Assembly: GCF_004342005.1 (NCBI RefSeq)
Contig: NZ_SMBX01000006.1
Location: 1 to 64,000, forward strand
DNA length: 64,000 bases
Reading direction: 5' to 3'
Source of the DNA: Paracandidimonas soli
GTDB taxonomy: Bacteria > Pseudomonadota > Gammaproteobacteria > Burkholderiales > Burkholderiaceae_B
Below the pieces are notes generated by a model. The model did no database searches. It was not told the origin of the DNA and worked only from the letters and a program-made list of their open reading frames with translations. The translations under genes and the position numbers were made by a program. Every line of letters begins with the position of its first letter. Positions within the stretch are counted from its first letter, which is position 1. Shown here one piece after another: positions 7,294 through 15,892 of this stretch.

Positions 7294-10200
7294 GCGGAGT
7301 CGACATGCGTCTGGAAGATGGTTGCGTGCTGCCCCTGACGGATGCCCAGGCGGGGCTGTGGTTCGCGCAAAAGCTGGATCCGGTCAACCCGGTGTTCAAT
7401 ACCGGGCAGTACACCGAGATTCGTGGCGGCCTGGATGTGGATGCGTTCCGCCGGGCCGTGGACGAGACCATGGCGGAGTCGCAAATGCTGGCCGTGCGCG
7501 TGTTCGAGCGCGACAGCGTGCCGCATCTGCAGTACGACAGCCGGCTTTGCCCCCGGTTGCAGGTCGTGGATCTGCGCGCAAGCGAAGATCCCGTAGGCGA
7601 AGCGCAGGCGCGCATGCGCGCGGACCTGGCGCAGCCGGCCGGCCTGGAACAGGGGCTAGGCGTGCAGGAAATCCTGTACGTGCTCGGCGATGCGCATTAT
7701 TACTGGTTCCAGCGCATCCATCATATCGCCATCGACAGCTACGGCATGTCGCTGATCGACGGCAGGGTGGCGCAGCGCTACCGGCAGATCCTGGAAGGAA
7801 GCCAGGACAGCCACGGCGCGCTGGCGCCGCTGAGGCTGCTCATGGACGATGAGCAGGCCTATGCCGAATCAGAGCGCATGGCGCGCGACCGCGAATACTG
7901 GATGGAGGCGTTCAGCGGCATCGAGGCCGTGCACAGCCTGTCCGACGGCGTGGCGCTGACCGCGCACGAATTCCATCAGCAGTCGGTCAGCCTGGGGGAC
8001 GAGGCCAGCGGGCTGCTGCGGCAGCGGGAGGCGTCGTCGGGCGTATCCTGGCCGGACATCCTGTTGCTGTTGTGCGCGGCCTATGTGGGCCGGCTGACGG
8101 GTCAGGAGGGTGCCGTCCTGGGCGTGCCCTATATGGGCAGGATGGGCAGCGCGGCGGCGCGCACGCCCTCTATGATGATGAATATCATGCCGGTGCATCT
8201 GCCGGTGGATGAAACGGCGGCGCTGGACGATGTGCTGGTCCAGTCCGCCAGGCTGCTGCGCAAGGCCAGGCGGCATGGCAGGTATCGTGGCGAACGCCTG
8301 CGGCGCGACCTGGGCCTGCTGGGAGGCAATCGTCGCCTGCATGGACCGCTGGTCAATATCCTGCCCTTCCTGTCCGACGAATCGGTGTTTCCCGGAGCGA
8401 AGGCGCGCACGCATGTGATGTGCGCCGGACCGGTCGACGACATGACTTTCACGTTCCGCGCGGATGCGGCTGGCAACGGCCTGCTGCTGATCGTCGAGGC
8501 CAACCCGGCCCTGTACAGCGAGGAGGACGTGGCTGCGCACATGCGCCGGTTGCAGGCGTTCCTGCCGGCGGCGCTGGCCGGCAACAGCCTGCGCCATGTG
8601 CCGACGCTGACACCGCAGGAGCACGAGCATTGGGTCCATGCCGTCAACGATACGGCGGCCGATGTGCCGCGCACCACGCTGGTGGCATTGATCGACAAGA
8701 TGATGAAGGCCCGGCCCGAGGCCGTGGCGCTGGAGTTCGGCAATCAGGTGCTGAGCTATGCCGAACTGGACCGCCGGGTCGATGCGCTGACGGCGCTGCT
8801 GCAGGGCCGTGGCGTGGGCCGGGGGGATTTCGTGGCGGTCGCCATTCCCCGTTCCGTCGAACTGATCGTTGCCTTGCTGGGCATACAGCGCGCCGGCGCG
8901 GCCTATCTGCCGCTGGATACCGGAAATCCGGCATCGCGCCTGGCCGTGATCCTGTCTTCGGCCGAGCCTCGCGCCGTGCTTGCGGTCGGCGAAACCCTGG
9001 GCTGCCTGCCGGAGTTCCATACCGTGCTGTGCCTGGACGAGCCGGACCTGGAGGCCGAGGCGGCGTCGCAGGCACCGTTCGCCGATGCCGGCGTGCAGCC
9101 GGAGGATCCCGCCTATCTGCTGTATACCTCCGGCTCGACGGGAACGCCCAAGGGCGTGGTGATCGAGCACGATGCCATCGTCAATCGCCTGGAGTGGATG
9201 CGCCGGCATTACGGCATCGGTCCCGGCGACCGCATTCTGCAGAAAACGCCGGCGACATTCGATGTTTCCGTGTGGGAGTTCTTCCTGCCGTTCCTGTCAG
9301 GCGCCACGCTGGTCGTGGCGCCGCCCGAGGCGCACAGGGATCCCGCATGGCTGGCGCGCATCCTGTGCGAAAGCCGCATCACGACGCTGCATTTCGTGCC
9401 GTCGATGCTGGCGGCGTTCCTGGAAGAGCCCACGGCGGCCAATGCACGGCCCGCGCGCGTATTCTGCAGTGGCGAAGAACTGACGCCCGCATTGCGCGAC
9501 CGCTTCCACCAGATACTGGATGCGGAGCTGCACAATCTGTACGGGCCGACCGAGGCGGCAGTGGACGTCACGTACTGGCCCGCATCGCGGACGGATCAAT
9601 CGCAGCCCGTGCCCATTGGCTTTCCGGTCTGGAATACCCGCATGTATGTGCTGGACAAGTATCTCAGGCCTGTTCCCGCCGGTATTCCGGGCAACCTGTA
9701 CATTGCCGGACGGCAATTGGCGCGCGGCTATCTGGGCCGGCCGGACCTGACCCGGCAGCGCTTTGTGCCCGATCCTTTCGTGGGCGGCGGGGCGCGCATG
9801 TACGATACGGGCGATATCGCCCGCTGGCGCGCCGACGGAGCGCTGGAGTACATGGGGCGCTCGGACCATCAAGTGAAGATCCGCGGCCAGCGCGTCGAAC
9901 TCGGCGAGATAGAGGCGGCGCTGGCCGCCGCTCCCGGCGTCGGCCGGCTGGCCGTGCTGGTGCGGGAAGACCGCCCAGGCGACCAGCAGGTGGTGGCTTA
10001 TGTGGTGCCGGCCGCGGGAGCAGGGCTGGATCACGAGGTGCTGCGGAATCACATGGCGGCGCGCCTGCCCGACTACATGACCCCTTCGGCCTTCGTCGAG
10101 CTGCCGGCATTGCCGGTAACGGCCAACGGCAAGCTCGACAGGAAAGCACTGCCCGCGCCGGTGCGCCTGACGCACCAGGGGCGCATGCCGTCCGAAGGCT

Positions 10201-11276
10201 CCGAGCAGAAGCTGGCTGCGCTGTTCGCCGAGGTGCTCGGGTTGCGTGAGGCGGTCTCCGCCGATGACGATTTCTTCTCGCTTGGCGGGCATTCCTTGCT
10301 GGCGGCAAGGCTGGCCAGCCGCATACGCGAAGCGTTCGCGCTGGATGGGCTCAGCCTGGGCGCGGTGTTCGAGCACTCGACGGTGGCCAGGCTGGCACGG
10401 CACCTGGATGCCATGGCCTCGCAGCCGGGGCAGGTCTTGCAGGACTCCGCCAACGATGGAGGGTTCGGCGCTGTCGTCAAGCTGCGCGAGGGAGATGCAT
10501 CGCTGCCGGCACTGTTCTGCGTCCATCCGGCGGGCGGGCTGTCGTGGTGCTATGGCGCGCTGGCGCGCAGCCTGGAGCCGGGGCGTATTGTCTACGGACT
10601 GCAGGCGCGCAGCCTGCATGCCGCATCCGAGGCCAATCCGTGGCCCGGCGGGCTGGATGCGATGGCCGAAGATTATGCCGATCGCTTGCTGGAACTGCAG
10701 CCCGAAGGGCCGTATCACCTGGCTGGCTGGTCGGTCGGCGGCATCATCGCGCATGCCATGGCGGTCGAGCTGCAGCGTCGCGGGCACGCGGTGGGCGTGC
10801 TGGCCATGCTGGACGCTTATCCCAGCGATTGCTGGCGTTCGCAGCCCGAGCCTGCGCCGGACGCCGTGTACAAGGCGCTGCTGCACATCGCCGGATACGA
10901 CCCGCTTGCGCTGAACGATGTCCCATTGAACCGCGATGGCGTGGTGGAGTTCCTGCGGCGCAGCGGACACCCGCTGGGAGAACTGCCGGACGCCCAGCTC
11001 GATGGCGTGATCGGCACGGTGGATGCGAACAACCGCATGGTGCGCAAGCACCGCCACGGCGCGTTTGCCGGGGATGTCCTGTATTTCCGGGCGGCGCTGG
11101 ATCACCAGGGGCAGAACCTGTTCGCCCATCACTGGGCCCCATACGTCAGGGAGATCGAGGAGCACGCGGTGGCTTCGCTGCATGCGCATCTGACCGGCCT
11201 GGCCGCGCTTGCGCAAATCATGCCTGTGCTAAACGCCCATTTGCTGCAGGCGGATGTTGCCGCCGAGGAGGTGTGA
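7290..11276 (+). CDS. entF: Siderophore NRPS, C-A-PCP-TE (EntF type)
   Basis: A 1328-residue synthetase, similar in size to EntF. The condensation domain (~10-440) has the active-site stretch HHIAIDS at 144-150. The adenylation domain (~460-960) contains YTSGSTGTPKG and NLYGPTEAAVDVTYW; I read the pocket code as DVWHFSLVDK, identical to the serine code of EntF. The carrier domain has LGGHSL with Ser1002. The thioesterase (~1060-1328) has GWSVGG with Ser1148. By homology it would couple aryl-S-carrier to Ser three times and release a cyclic tri-ester. ATG 7290 overlaps the carrier stop; ATG 7305 is an alternative. The usual condensation-motif Gly (HHxxxDG) is Ser here. No MbtH-like gene is adjacent. 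Confidence 0.92.
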   Translation: MSGVDMRLEDGCVLPLTDAQAGLWFAQKLDPVNPVFNTGQYTEIRGGLDVDAFRRAVDETMAESQMLAVRVFERDSVPHLQYDSRLCPRLQVVDLRASEDPVGEAQARMRADLAQPAGLEQGLGVQEILYVLGDAHYYWFQRIHHIAIDSYGMSLIDGRVAQRYRQILEGSQDSHGALAPLRLLMDDEQAYAESERMARDREYWMEAFSGIEAVHSLSDGVALTAHEFHQQSVSLGDEASGLLRQREASSGVSWPDILLLLCAAYVGRLTGQEGAVLGVPYMGRMGSAAARTPSMMMNIMPVHLPVDETAALDDVLVQSARLLRKARRHGRYRGERLRRDLGLLGGNRRLHGPLVNILPFLSDESVFPGAKARTHVMCAGPVDDMTFTFRADAAGNGLLLIVEANPALYSEEDVAAHMRRLQAFLPAALAGNSLRHVPTLTPQEHEHWVHAVNDTAADVPRTTLVALIDKMMKARPEAVALEFGNQVLSYAELDRRVDALTALLQGRGVGRGDFVAVAIPRSVELIVALLGIQRAGAAYLPLDTGNPASRLAVILSSAEPRAVLAVGETLGCLPEFHTVLCLDEPDLEAEAASQAPFADAGVQPEDPAYLLYTSGSTGTPKGVVIEHDAIVNRLEWMRRHYGIGPGDRILQKTPATFDVSVWEFFLPFLSGATLVVAPPEAHRDPAWLARILCESRITTLHFVPSMLAAFLEEPTAANARPARVFCSGEELTPALRDRFHQILDAELHNLYGPTEAAVDVTYWPASRTDQSQPVPIGFPVWNTRMYVLDKYLRPVPAGIPGNLYIAGRQLARGYLGRPDLTRQRFVPDPFVGGGARMYDTGDIARWRADGALEYMGRSDHQVKIRGQRVELGEIEAALAAAPGVGRLAVLVREDRPGDQQVVAYVVPAAGAGLDHEVLRNHMAARLPDYMTPSAFVELPALPVTANGKLDRKALPAPVRLTHQGRMPSEGSEQKLAALFAEVLGLREAVSADDDFFSLGGHSLLAARLASRIREAFALDGLSLGAVFEHSTVARLARHLDAMASQPGQVLQDSANDGGFGAVVKLREGDASLPALFCVHPAGGLSWCYGALARSLEPGRIVYGLQARSLHAASEANPWPGGLDAMAEDYADRLLELQPEGPYHLAGWSVGGIIAHAMAVELQRRGHAVGVLAMLDAYPSDCWRSQPEPAPDAVYKALLHIAGYDPLALNDVPLNRDGVVEFLRRSGHPLGELPDAQLDGVIGTVDANNRMVRKHRHGAFAGDVLYFRAALDHQGQNLFAHHWAPYVREIEEHAVASLHAHLTGLAALAQIMPVLNAHLLQADVAAEEV

Positions 11277-11397
11277 GCCGGTCATGCATGTCCATTTCCC
11301 GCCTTCGGGCCCATCATTGTCCTGTAGTCCGCTGTCCGTCGCCTTCCGTTCCGGTTTGCCGGGCAGCGCGCCGCTTATTCCTTGAATTGGAGAATCC

Positions 11398-12798
11398 ATG
11401 AAAACCCAGAAAAAATACATTTCTGCAGGGCGTTCCGTGTTTCGCCAGGCAGCGGGCGCCGTTGCCATGCTGTCGGTCTCAGCCTCGCTGGCCTTCGCTG
11501 CTCCCGTCTTCGACCAGTCCGTCCTGAATTTCCAGGGCCAGGTGTTTTCCCAGGGAGCGCTGCCGGGCGCCGAAGCCGAGGTCAGGGGGCGCGCCTTCAT
11601 TCCCGGGCAGAAGGTGACACTGAGCCGTGGAGGCGTCGTGCTGAATGACGGCCAGCCTTTCGCCGTCGACGAGAAAGGCGAGTTCTCCGGCAAGATCGCT
11701 GTCCCCGCCGACTCTGTGCCGGGCGTTCATCCCGTGGTGGTGCAGGCATCCGGCCCGTCGGCGGCTGTCATCCTGGACCTGAAAATTTCGCCGGACGTGC
11801 CCCTGTCGGGCGAGGACAAGTACACGCTGACTTCCAAGCGCCTGGTCCAGGGCCTGTACCAGGTGGCGTACAGCAGCAAGAACGATCGCCTGTTCGTGAC
11901 GACTGCCGTCGGCAGGCCCCCCGTCAAGGAGTCCAGCCTGCTGAAGGTGAACCCAGCCACGCTGGAAGTCGAGGCAAGCGCCGAGATGGCCCTGGCCAAG
12001 AGCCGTGACGACGGACACCGCCTGGCCGTGTACGGCATCGGCCTGGACGATGCGAATGGCAATGTTTGGACGACCAACACGCGCGATGGCGCGGTGGCCG
12101 TGTACAAGCAGTCCGACCTGTCGCTGGTCAAGCAGTTCGATTCCGGATTGGTCGACCATGCGCGCGATGTCGCGGTGGATGCCTCCACTGGCAAGGCCTA
12201 TGCCTCGATGCCGATGGAGAACAAGGTTGCCGTATTCGATATTGCCAAGCTGGAGCACCTGAAGGATGTCGAGATCGATTCCCTGAAGCGCGGCGCCAAG
12301 TTCGGCACGTACAGCCTGGCCCTGGATTCCAAGGGCGGCAAGCTCTATACCGTCAGCGGCTCCACGAATGAGGCGGCTGTCATCGACACCAAGACGGATA
12401 CCGTCGAAAAAGTGTTTGCCATCGATGGCGTGCGCGGCGCCATCGGCGTTGCCGTGGATCCGGCAAGCAAGCGCCTGTTCGTAGCGGCGCAGGGCAGCGA
12501 CAATCTGGCGATCGTCGATCTGGAAAACGGCAAGACGCTGCACAACGTCGCGGTGGGCGCGGGTGCGCTGAACGTCGCGTTCGACACCGTGACCGGCCAT
12601 GCCTATGTCACCAACCGCGGTGCGGGTACGGTGACGGTGGTGGATGTCGACGGCAAGATCGTGGCCAATCTGCCCGGCGGCACGTTCCCCAACCATGCCA
12701 CGCCGGATGGCAAGGGCGCGGTTTACGTCGTGAACAAATCGCGCGGCAAGGACGATCCCCAGGGCGATCGCATCACCCGCATCGAAGTCCGCAAGTAA
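11398..12798 (+). CDS. Exported YncE-like beta-propeller protein
   Basis: A 466-residue protein with a signal peptide ending at about residue 34 (ASLAFA). A stretch of about 100 residues (36-140) looks like an all-beta Ig-like domain, and the rest holds YncE-type beta-propeller repeats such as VYGIGLDDANGNVWTTNTRDGAV, YSLALDSKGGKLYTVSG and AIGVAVDPASKRLFVAAQGSDN. E. coli YncE is a shorter, periplasmic, iron-repressed propeller without the N-terminal domain. Its place 121 bases after the synthetase, with a GGAGAA ribosome-binding site and a terminator behind it, suggests a role with the siderophore locus, but no activity can be read from the sequence. It could equally be its own transcript. 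Confidence 0.8.
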   Translation: MKTQKKYISAGRSVFRQAAGAVAMLSVSASLAFAAPVFDQSVLNFQGQVFSQGALPGAEAEVRGRAFIPGQKVTLSRGGVVLNDGQPFAVDEKGEFSGKIAVPADSVPGVHPVVVQASGPSAAVILDLKISPDVPLSGEDKYTLTSKRLVQGLYQVAYSSKNDRLFVTTAVGRPPVKESSLLKVNPATLEVEASAEMALAKSRDDGHRLAVYGIGLDDANGNVWTTNTRDGAVAVYKQSDLSLVKQFDSGLVDHARDVAVDASTGKAYASMPMENKVAVFDIAKLEHLKDVEIDSLKRGAKFGTYSLALDSKGGKLYTVSGSTNEAAVIDTKTDTVEKVFAIDGVRGAIGVAVDPASKRLFVAAQGSDNLAIVDLENGKTLHNVAVGAGALNVAFDTVTGHAYVTNRGAGTVTVVDVDGKIVANLPGGTFPNHATPDGKGAVYVVNKSRGKDDPQGDRITRIEVRK

Positions 12799-12847
12799 TC
12801 GCATGCATGTGCGCACGCTCCGTCGTGCGCATAGCGAAAGACAGGAA

Positions 12848-12875
12848 AAGGGGCCTTGCGGCCCCTTCTTTGCGT
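12848..12875 (+). terminator. Rho-independent terminator after the YncE-like gene
   Basis: AAGGGGCC (12848-12855) pairs with GGCCCCTT (12860-12867) around TTGC, followed by CTTTG. It closes the siderophore region 50 bases after the propeller stop codon. Confidence 0.75.
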
Positions 12876-12988
12876 CCGGCATGCGCGGCCTCTCCCTGCG
12901 GCTTGCGGCTTCTCGGTTAAAATGCCTGGCGAGGTGCGTCATCCCTGATGCGCACGTGATTCCAATCATGCATACCGGAGGTTTTTCA

Positions 12989-13354
12989 ATGACCCAGGTT
13001 ACACCCCCCGAGGAGCAGGCCGGCCTGTCCATGCGCCAGCTGACGCACCTGATCTACGGCTTGCTCGCCGCCGCATTGCTCAGCGGCGGCCTGTTCGGCC
13101 TTGCCAGCGTCGCCGCCATCGTGCTGGCCTACCTGAAACGTGGCGATGCCGCCGGAACCGTCTACGCCAGCCATTTCGACTGGGTGATCCGCACGTTCTG
13201 GTGGGGACTGCTCTGGGTGGCGCTCAGCGCGCTGGCTACGTACATCTTCATCGGCTGGATCACCGGCCTGGTCGCGCTGGTCTGGATCGTCTACCGCCTG
13301 ATCAAGGGCTGGCTGGCGCTATTGTCCAACCAGGCGCCTGTCGCGGAGTTTTGA
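12989..13354 (+). CDS. Small inner-membrane protein, function unknown
   Basis: A 121-residue protein with two or three membrane segments (about residues 25-48, 68-88 and 90-108) and a hydrophilic N-terminus (MTQVTPPEEQAGLSMRQLTH). It resembles short DUF4870-like membrane proteins common in betaproteobacteria, but I cannot assign a function. ATG 12989 is set by a GGAGG at 12977-12981; an in-frame ATG at 12969 lies upstream of that site. It stands alone, between the terminator of the YncE-like gene and a bidirectional hairpin. Confidence 0.7.
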   Translation: MTQVTPPEEQAGLSMRQLTHLIYGLLAAALLSGGLFGLASVAAIVLAYLKRGDAAGTVYASHFDWVIRTFWWGLLWVALSALATYIFIGWITGLVALVWIVYRLIKGWLALLSNQAPVAEF

Positions 13355-13409
13355 TCCAGCGTCCCGGAAGGCGGGGCCTGGAGGTCCGGCTTTTTGGCGA
13401 GGCTCCATG

Positions 13410-13455
13410 CAAAATGCCCAGGAATCCATGACCGGATTCCTGGGCATTTTGTTTT
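13410..13455. terminator. Bidirectional terminator, perfect 18-bp stem
   Basis: CAAAATGCCCAGGAATCC (13410-13427) pairs perfectly with 13434-13451 around ATGACC. T-rich sequence follows on the plus strand (TTTTGTTTT) and a matching A-run precedes it, so it can stop transcripts of the membrane protein gene and of the convergent SWIB gene. Confidence 0.85.
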
Positions 13456-13495
13456 CCGGCGCGGCATCCCGCATGGGACGCGGCTGCGGCGGCTA

Positions 13496-13768
13496 TCAGC
13501 TCAGATGTGCGTTGACCAGCTTGGTCAGTTCGAACATGGAGACCTGGTCCTTGCCGAACAGGGGACGCAGTTTTGCGTCGGCATTGATGTTGCGTCGGTT
13601 CGCGGGATCCTGCAGGTCGTGCTTCTTGATGTATTCCCAGATTTTCTTCGTGACTTCGGTGCGGGGAACAGCGTCAGGGCCAATGACAGCGGCCAGGGTG
13701 GCGCTGGGCGTCAGGGGTTTCATGAAGGCGGCATTGGGCTTGCGTGCGGGCTTGTCGGTTGTTGCCAT
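13496..13768 (-). CDS. SWIB/MDM2-domain protein
   Basis: A 90-residue protein that is almost entirely one SWIB domain. After a short basic N-terminus come MKPLTPSATLAAVIGPDAVPRTEV and KKIWEYIKKHDLQDPANRRNI, then the closing LRPLFGKDQVSMFELTKLVNAHL. SWIB domains are best known from eukaryotic chromatin remodelling complexes; small free-standing versions occur in chlamydiae and some proteobacteria, with a suspected but unproven role in DNA topology. ATG 13768 was chosen for the AGGAG eight bases upstream; the frame is open further but the extra residues are not family-like. It is convergent with the small membrane protein gene. Confidence 0.88.
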   Translation of the reverse strand: MATTDKPARKPNAAFMKPLTPSATLAAVIGPDAVPRTEVTKKIWEYIKKHDLQDPANRRNINADAKLRPLFGKDQVSMFELTKLVNAHLS

Positions 13769-14127
13769 AAGACGGGGCTCCTGAGTGTCAAAGGAATGAA
13801 ACGAACCCGAGCATAACGTGAGACAAGGCGAAAGACAAAGCGATTTATGCCCGCCGTACAGAAAAAAACGGATGGTCACGCGGTGTTTTTGCGAGTCCCG
13901 GCAAGGATTTCGGATTATTGTCTGCCAAATTTATTTCTTCTGTCTTTATCTTCTTTCAATTTCATTCTTAAAGATGGGGGTGGCGACTCAGGGATGTCCC
14001 CAGGGCAAAAATCCCCTCCGTGGTGCGCAAAAAGAAGGCATCCTGCATAATTGACGCTTTGCCGCGCCGCCCGGTGGGCGGCCCGCGGAAGGATCCACGG
14101 CCTCGACAAGGCAATACAGGGAATGCA
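13769..14127. promoter_or_regulatory. Divergent promoter region between SWIB gene and pyrC
   Basis: This gene-free stretch of 359 bases contains an unusually T-rich segment at about 13910-13975 that probably holds the promoters. I see no clear -35/-10 pair, riboswitch or leader peptide. Open frames within it are not family-like. Confidence 0.4.
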
Positions 14128-15183
14128 ATGACGACAAGCTACCGCATCACAAGGCCCGACGACTGGCACCTGCACCTGCGCGATGGGGATATGCTGGACG
14201 CAGTGGCGCCGCATACGGCCCGGCAGTTCGGGCGAGCCATCATCATGCCGAATCTGCGCCCACCCGTCACGACGACGGAGCAGGCGCTGGCCTATCGCGG
14301 ACGTATCGTGGCGGCGCTCGAGCGGGCCGGCATCGGCGCTTCGGAGTTCGAACCGCTGATGACGCTCTATCTTACCGACAATACGCGCCCGGAAGAGATC
14401 CGGGCCGCCAAGGCGTCCGGCATGGTGCATGGCGTCAAGCTGTATCCGGCGGGGGCGACGACCAATTCCGATGCCGGAGTGACGGATCTGCTCGGGAAGT
14501 GTTCCGCGGTGCTGGAAGCGATGCAGGAAGTGGACATGCCGCTGCTGGTCCATGGCGAGGTTACGGATCCGGCCATCGATCTGTTCGACCGCGAGGCCGT
14601 GTTCATCGAGCGCGTGATGCAGCCGCTGCGGCGCAGCTTTCCGGCGCTGAAGGTCGTGTTCGAGCACCTGACCACCAAGGACGGAGTGGACTATGTGCTG
14701 TCGGACAGCGGTCCCACGGCGGCGACGCTGACGGCGCATCACCTGCTGTACAACCGCAATGCCCTGTTCCTGGGGGGGATCCGCCCGCACTACTACTGTC
14801 TGCCGGTGCTCAAGCGCGAGGTCCATCGCAAGGCGCTGCTGGACGCCGCCACCGGCGACAGCGACAAGTTCTTCCTGGGCACGGACAGCGCGCCGCATGC
14901 GCGCGGCCTGAAGGAGCATGCCTGCGGCTGCGCGGGCTGCTATACCGCGCTGCACGCCATGGAGCTGTATGCGACGGCATTCGACTCGGTCGGACGCATG
15001 GACAGGCTGGAAGCCTTCGCCAGCCTGAACGGACCGGCCTTCTATGGCCTGCCGCCCAATAAGGGGAGCCTGGTGCTGGAGCGCGGCTCCTATCGCATCC
15101 CCGAGGAACTGCCTGCGGGCGGAACTACGGTCGTGCCGCTTGCGGCCGGAGAAGAGCTGGCCTGGAGCGTACGCCAGGCCTAG
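14128..15183 (+). CDS. pyrC: Dihydroorotase, class II
   Basis: A 351-residue zinc enzyme that closes carbamoyl-aspartate to dihydroorotate in pyrimidine synthesis. The metal-binding HLH is in [13 protein letters not shown] (residues 11-23). The Lys that becomes carboxylated is in [14 protein letters not shown] (~100), the further His ligands are in LVHGEV and FEHLTT, and the catalytic Asp is in FLGTDSAPH. The length matches E. coli PyrC (348). ATG 14128 is where family similarity begins; the frame is open further upstream without it. It stands alone and is convergent with the yjdF-like gene. Confidence 0.95.
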   Translation: MTTSYRITRPDDWHLHLRDGDMLDAVAPHTARQFGRAIIMPNLRPPVTTTEQALAYRGRIVAALERAGIGASEFEPLMTLYLTDNTRPEEIRAAKASGMVHGVKLYPAGATTNSDAGVTDLLGKCSAVLEAMQEVDMPLLVHGEVTDPAIDLFDREAVFIERVMQPLRRSFPALKVVFEHLTTKDGVDYVLSDSGPTAATLTAHHLLYNRNALFLGGIRPHYYCLPVLKREVHRKALLDAATGDSDKFFLGTDSAPHARGLKEHACGCAGCYTALHAMELYATAFDSVGRMDRLEAFASLNGPAFYGLPPNKGSLVLERGSYRIPEELPAGGTTVVPLAAGEELAWSVRQA

Positions 15184-15222
15184 GCGGCATACGGCCTGGC
15201 TGTGCCGCGCGCGGCATCGGCA

Positions 15223-15879
15223 TCAGGACTTCATCGATCCGATCCATTCGCGCGCGAAGTCGCGCCGGGTCGCGCGCGTCAGCCCGGCCGTCGCCAGCAT
15301 GGCGATCAATGCGCCCAGCGCGGCCAGCGCCATGTCTTTATGGGCGTCCCAGACATCGCCCTGGGTGCCCAGGTACTGCATGCCCAGTTCGCCGCCGAAC
15401 ATGGCGGCCGCGCCCCATTCGATCAGTTCGTACAGGGCGGACGTGCTCAGCGTGACGTCCAGCGGCAGGAAGTAGGCCCAGAAGCCGCGCACCTCGACCA
15501 CGCGCAGGAAAAATTCGCGGATGGGGTAGGCCAGCAGCAGGCCGTAGCTGAAATGCACCAGCCGGTCGTAATGGTTGCGCTCCCAGCCGAAGAGACTGTT
15601 CAGCGTGTGCCCCGTCAGCGCTTCCCACCAGCGATCGTAGGGAACCTCGGAATACGTGTAGTGCGAGCCCAGGGTGTGCAGCGCCAGAAACAGCAGGATC
15701 AGCAGCAGCGACGCATTCGAGAAGCGGAACCATCGGCGCGCCAGGACCAGTGCCATGCACAGGGCCAGCACCAGCGCGTTTTCCAGCACCCAGGCGCTGC
15801 GGTCGGCCGGGTGGATGGCCAGCGCCGCCCAAAGCACGGCATAGGCGGCGATTGCGGGCAGGATGGGGCGGCGGTTCAT
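15223..15879 (-). CDS. DUF2238/YjdF-family inner-membrane protein
   Basis: A 218-residue polytopic membrane protein matching the YjdF (DUF2238) family. It has about six hydrophobic segments and the conserved loops LHTLGSHYTYSEVPYDRW, LFGWERNHYDRLVHFSYGLLL and TQGDVWDAHKDMALAALGA, rich in charged and aromatic residues. No function is established for the family. ATG 15879 lies 13 bases beyond the end of the uup gene on the same strand, so the two are probably co-transcribed. Confidence 0.85.
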   Translation of the reverse strand: MNRRPILPAIAAYAVLWAALAIHPADRSAWVLENALVLALCMALVLARRWFRFSNASLLLILLFLALHTLGSHYTYSEVPYDRWWEALTGHTLNSLFGWERNHYDRLVHFSYGLLLAYPIREFFLRVVEVRGFWAYFLPLDVTLSTSALYELIEWGAAAMFGGELGMQYLGTQGDVWDAHKDMALAALGALIAMLATAGLTRATRRDFAREWIGSMKS

Positions 15880-15892
15880 AGCAACGGCTTGC

